A model generated the notes under the pieces. It ran no database searches. It was not told where the DNA came from and saw nothing but the letters and a program-made list of their open reading frames with translations. A DNA stretch of 22,996 bases from a virus, in the IMG/VR virus record IMGVR_UViG_3300023176_002313, positions 1 through 22,996 of that record. One strand, written 5' to 3'. Shown one piece after another: positions 20,171 through 22,996 of this stretch; position 1 is the stretch's first letter; every line of letters begins with the position of its first letter. Both the position numbers and the translations under genes were made by a program.

Positions 20171-22478
20171 GCATCTTGCGGGACTTCTTGCTACCGACCA
20201 TTGACTTCTTGAAGGCAGTCCGGAGTTTACCCTTCGTGGCACCCTGTAGATCGTCGTCGATCTTGGCGTCTACAATCATGAGGGATGACTTGCGGATCAG
20301 GTAGCACTCGTCATATCCAACAGCATTCATGGTGATGAATCCTTCCTTGCTGTACTGTTTCCAGTTATCGTCCATCTCTGACCAGTCTTTGAATCCAACC
20401 ATCGTTCCGAAGTCAGACTCCATGGAACGGCGAGAGTTCTCAGAGATGCGGTATCCAATCACGTTGCTACCAGTTGCGTTCTTGTACATAGCGAGAAGCA
20501 TATCGGTCGCCTGAACATTGCGATAGTCATACTTCTTGTTGCCACGGAAGGTTCGGTTGGTGATAGGACAGGTGATAGTCACATATCCACCACCATACAA
20601 ACCACTGCGAACAGGACTGTAACCATTACCAATACAACTCATCTCGTGCGAGCAACCATCAGTCAAGAAGAAGGTGTTGAGCACGTCGAGTTGATGTTGC
20701 TTGCGGAAAGCAATCGCCAGAGGTGTACCGATAGCGATCGCCTCATCCATGGGTGTACCGCCAAGACGCAAAGCATAGACTTCTTGGAATCGACGAGCGT
20801 GGGAATATAAAGAACGATCGTCAACAAATCCGATACGATTAGCAAGTTCTGAGAATCGTTTCTTGTTAAGATTACGCATGAACATGGCGAGCATAGTTTT
20901 GGCAATCAAAATCATGTTTGACTTACTTTGCTCGCTGCTGAATAACTCAAGCAGACGACCTTCATTAACATACAATACATTCTCACCGATGTCGGGACGA
21001 GATGATGCACCGTAGCATAATGAGTTGGTGAAACCATACACTCGGAAGGGCACGTTGATCTGACGACAGAAGTGAGTCAGAAGCAGAGTCTGCTCGATAG
21101 TCTCGTACATGACGTCATGCATAGAACCTGACATATCAAGGTACATGATGAAACCATGGTTCTTGCCTTCGGGCACGACCGTGACTTTCTTGAAGATATC
21201 GTCAGAGAACTTGTAGTTGTTCATCTTGACCGTGTCGATAACACCAGTCTTGGAAGTCATAGCACGGCGATGTTCACCAGCGGACTTCTTCATCTCAAAC
21301 TCTTTGACCATATTGTTGATCGCTTTCTTGTTGACTCGCGACCACTCGTTGTAGAGAGCAGTGCCAAAAGTTTCGATCTGCTCGAGACGGATGGCAGTTT
21401 CTTCCTTGATTCTTTTAATATGCCAGTCATCGCGAACTTCGCCAGTTATCTTGTCCGAAATACGGTCGCCAGTAAGGATCTCGTCGACCAAGTCCTTGTT
21501 GGGCATAACAAAGTTATTCCAGTTGCGAGTATAGTCATTGACTCGGAAGTTGGTGACCTTGCCATTATGCGAAGTGTAGATTTCATTGTTGATCGCATCA
21601 CGCAAAGACTGATCGGTGTTAGAAATAGGATCTTTGGTAGGACCGCCTGCACCATTAGAGGCAGTTGTTTCTTCCTCACCGTCCCAAGATTCTTCTTCCT
21701 CGTCGAATAAATCATCATACGCATCCGAAGCAGAGTTGCTTTCAACTTCCCCTTCCTCTGATTGCTCAGAGTCAATGCTGGATGTCTCGGTTGACTCAGT
21801 ATCGTCGTCGGTGTCGTCGTCGCCTTCGCCCCAGTCCAATGACTCTTGATCATCGTCATCTTCTTCTGGTTCTTCCATGGCGAGTTGCTCTTTGCGCTCC
21901 TGTTCTTCCTCACGCTGCTTCTCGAGTTCTTCCTTACAGAAAGCGAACAGGTCGTCAGTGATAGCGACAACGTCTTCCCAAGTTTCAGCGTTTTCGATGC
22001 GAGGCAACCACTGACGTTCGTCAGCAGAGAACTGGACACCAGCGGACATACCGCACTTGAAATAAGTATTGATGCGGTCAATCAAACCCATCTTGTTGAT
22101 CGCGTCAATGTCAGCACCGAAGAAACCGTCGGCGAGCAGTTTGCGATAAGACTTGATGAAAGGAGCACGCAGACCAGGATACTTGCGCTGGATCAACTTC
22201 TCGATCCGAGCGTCCTCGACCACGTTGAGGAATGACTTGTAACCAGCACCCTTGGAGCATACAGCGTCATGCCAACCTTCAAGGGGAGTGTACAGAGCGT
22301 GACCCACCTCGTGACCAATAAGGTGGTCCTCGGTATAGGACGCCACGTCTGCCCACATAGGCAGAGTCAGTACACGGTTCTTGACGTCAAACATAGCAGT
22401 CCGCACGTTATCCTGTACGACCGTAATGTTCTCGGTCGCTAGGAGTTTAGCGGTAGTTGACTTTGCTGCTTGATCCAT
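20142..22478 (-). CDS. VWA-domain protein with HExxH zincin motif (CobT-like partner of AAA+ ATPase)
   Basis: 778-aa protein. Near the N-terminus LIGHEVGHALYTP (H56, E57, H60) is a zinc-peptidase-like HExxH. Residues about 195-275 form a very acidic, disordered Asp/Glu/Ser linker like that of CobT. The C-terminal half has a VWA domain with an intact MIDAS: YLDMSGSMHD (D448, S450, S452), GGTPMDEA (T575) and FFLTDGCSHE. A basic C-terminal tail follows. VWA proteins of this type act with the MoxR-like ATPase encoded just downstream, and similar pairs occur in T4-like cyanophages with unknown function. The start at 22478 has a strong GAGGAG. The combination of protease-like and VWA domains suggests a remodelling or processing complex rather than metal chelation; the activity is unproven. 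Confidence 0.88.
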   Translation of the reverse strand: MDQAAKSTTAKLLATENITVVQDNVRTAMFDVKNRVLTLPMWADVASYTEDHLIGHEVGHALYTPLEGWHDAVCSKGAGYKSFLNVVEDARIEKLIQRKYPGLRAPFIKSYRKLLADGFFGADIDAINKMGLIDRINTYFKCGMSAGVQFSADERQWLPRIENAETWEDVVAITDDLFAFCKEELEKQREEEQERKEQLAMEEPEEDDDDQESLDWGEGDDDTDDDTESTETSSIDSEQSEEGEVESNSASDAYDDLFDEEEESWDGEEETTASNGAGGPTKDPISNTDQSLRDAINNEIYTSHNGKVTNFRVNDYTRNWNNFVMPNKDLVDEILTGDRISDKITGEVRDDWHIKRIKEETAIRLEQIETFGTALYNEWSRVNKKAINNMVKEFEMKKSAGEHRRAMTSKTGVIDTVKMNNYKFSDDIFKKVTVVPEGKNHGFIMYLDMSGSMHDVMYETIEQTLLLTHFCRQINVPFRVYGFTNSLCYGASSRPDIGENVLYVNEGRLLELFSSEQSKSNMILIAKTMLAMFMRNLNKKRFSELANRIGFVDDRSLYSHARRFQEVYALRLGGTPMDEAIAIGTPLAIAFRKQHQLDVLNTFFLTDGCSHEMSCIGNGYSPVRSGLYGGGYVTITCPITNRTFRGNKKYDYRNVQATDMLLAMYKNATGSNVIGYRISENSRRSMESDFGTMVGFKDWSEMDDNWKQYSKEGFITMNAVGYDECYLIRKSSLMIVDAKIDDDLQGATKGKLRTAFKKSMVGSKKSRKMLNDLVAKVA

Positions 22479-22502
22479 ATCTTTCTCCTCAACTCAGACT
22501 AT

Positions 22503-22531
22503 ATTATGACTGAATGTGGGTACAAAGTAAA
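22503..22531 (-). promoter_or_regulatory. Sigma70-like promoter of the VWA gene
   Basis: -35 TTTACT (22526-22531), 17-nt spacer and -10 CATAAT (22503-22508). Predicted +1 at about 22496 gives an 18-nt leader carrying GAGGAG. The spacer holds TTGTACCC and TTCAGT as in the AAA+ promoter. Confidence 0.6.
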
Positions 22532-22563
22532 GTTTGAAAAACTGTAATGAAATCAACGACTTA
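22503..22563 (-). repeat. Copy B of the promoter-bearing intergenic repeat
   Basis: Starts at the stop codon of the 77-aa gene and reaches the -10 hexamer. It matches copy A (20084-20144) in TAAGTC.TTGATT, TACAGT, TTTTC, TTTGTACCC and TTCAGT, with a 1-nt length difference at two places. Confidence 0.7.
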
Positions 22564-22794
22564 CGTCTGGTTGGTATATGGGGCGAACTCCATCTCGAAG
22601 TTCTGCGCTGCTTTGATGTTCTCAAACATAAACGTGTGCTGGTAGATGTCAGTGTAGGATTTGAAGTGCCACTCTTGCTTCTCGCACTGCCTCTTACACC
22701 AATCCTTACCAACGGAAGTCAGGTCACTGTGTAATGTAACAATGTGTCCTGGCATCCAACCACGTTTATAATCAGTGATTTGCTGTGGGGTCAA
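22561..22794 (-). CDS. Small hypothetical protein, 77 aa
   Basis: Begins (with TTG) LTPQQITDYKRGWMPGHIV and continues KDWCKRQCEKQEWHFKSYTD and NIKAAQNFEMEF. It has aromatic and charged residues, two Cys and no membrane segment, giving the look of a small alpha/beta domain. No ATG precedes the conserved-looking start. The TTG at 22794 overlaps the upstream stop as TTGA and has GGAAG 6 nt before it, so it is preferred over the TTG at 22824, which directly follows an in-frame stop. I think similar proteins occur in T4-like marine phages, without a known role. Confidence 0.72.
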   Translation of the reverse strand: MTPQQITDYKRGWMPGHIVTLHSDLTSVGKDWCKRQCEKQEWHFKSYTDIYQHTFMFENIKAAQNFEMEFAPYTNQT

Positions 22795-22996
22795 AGCATT
22801 GCTTCCAATGCATTGTACTGCCAATCAGAGATACGATCCCACTGAACTTCCCAAAACATTTCAAGACCTTCGTCATCAAACTCACGTTCTTCAGCGTTGA
22901 AGTGTGCTTGAAGATCTTCGTCGCCTTCAAGGACCATATCAATGAACTCATCGCTCTCAAGTTCTGCTTGATCTTCAAGACCGCCAGCATCAAAGA
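22791..22996 (-). CDS. Acidic hypothetical protein, 5' part outside window
   Basis: Open from the right edge to a TGA at 22791-22793. The visible 67 residues are strongly acidic (LEDQAELESDEFIDMVLEGD, then an EEREFDDEGLEMFWEVQWD region) and end YNALEAML. It is helical, without Cys or a membrane segment. The start and any N-terminal domain are not visible. Its stop overlaps the TTG start of the next gene. It could be a small acidic phage protein such as a DNA mimic, but this is only a guess. Confidence 0.65.
   Translation of the reverse strand, partial: FDAGGLEDQAELESDEFIDMVLEGDEDLQAHFNAEEREFDDEGLEMFWEVQWDRISDWQYNALEAML

Noticed and set aside
19374-21710. Long plus-strand open frames (186 and 184 codons) opposite the AAA+ and VWA genes
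   Set aside because: They are antisense shadows of well supported minus-strand genes, with unlike protein composition and no recognisable motifs.
18918-22478. Cobaltochelatase CobS/CobT for cobalamin synthesis
   Set aside because: Only the general AAA+/VWA architecture fits. No other cobalamin gene is present and the HExxH motif suggests a different role.
1-22996. Window as a bacterial chromosome or prophage fragment
   Set aside because: A complete T4-type 45-44-62-regA-43 series, single-strand dense tiling and absence of housekeeping or integrase genes indicate a virulent T4-like phage.
1-22996. CRISPR arrays, insertion sequences or attachment sites
   Set aside because: No regularly spaced direct repeats, transposase-like ORF or tRNA-end duplication was seen.

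Overview
The window reads as part of a T4-like (tevenvirus) marine myophage genome, related in style to cyanophages and pelagiphages. Every supported gene lies on the minus strand, so transcription runs from high to low coordinates. Genes are tightly packed, with many ATGA or TAATG stop/start overlaps. The T4 replication core is present in the T4 order: sliding clamp gp45, clamp loader gp44, clamp loader small subunit gp62, translational repressor RegA, then DNA polymerase gp43. No photosynthesis gene is visible. An isocitrate lyase and a lipoprotein signal peptide point, by inference, to a heterotrophic Gram-negative host. The host cannot be named from the sequence alone.

Layout in the direction of transcription. 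(a) 22996-18918: a cut-off acidic ORF, a small conserved-looking protein, a large HExxH plus VWA-domain protein, and its MoxR/CobS-like AAA+ ATPase partner. The last two each sit behind a copy of the same ~61-nt promoter-bearing segment. (b) 18855-16590: a methyltransferase, a 51-aa ORF, gp45, a small helical protein and a peroxiredoxin. (c) 16536-14316: a small winged-helix-like protein, a hairpin, tRNA-Pro(UGG), a 59-aa membrane protein, two Fe(II)/2-oxoglutarate oxygenase-like proteins and two small proteins. (d) 14225-12622: two paralogous GT2 glycosyltransferases. (e) 12591-8933: gp44, a 78-aa ORF, a lipoprotein metzincin protease, gp62 and RegA. (f) 8926-6945: a possible glycosyltransferase and a glycine-rich fibre/adhesin-like protein. 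(g) 6886-3823: gp43 and a methyltransferase. (h) 3826-1: a 58-aa ORF, a primase-like protein, a third GT2 enzyme, a MazG-like pyrophosphohydrolase, a PsiE-like membrane protein and, running off the left edge, isocitrate lyase.

How they fit together: the core genes build the replisome, and RegA should tune its translation. The accessory genes fall into host-metabolism and stress functions (isocitrate lyase, PsiE, MazG, peroxiredoxin), surface or glycan functions (three GT2 enzymes, a fibre-like protein, a secreted protease) and modification enzymes (methyltransferases, oxygenases). Good sigma70-like promoters (16-17 nt spacers) precede the VWA gene, the AAA+ gene, the methyltransferase/gp45 block, gp44 and gp43. 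There is no gene-free stretch longer than about 100 nt. The most unusual content is the nearly complete isocitrate lyase and the lipoprotein metzincin placed between gp44 and gp62.
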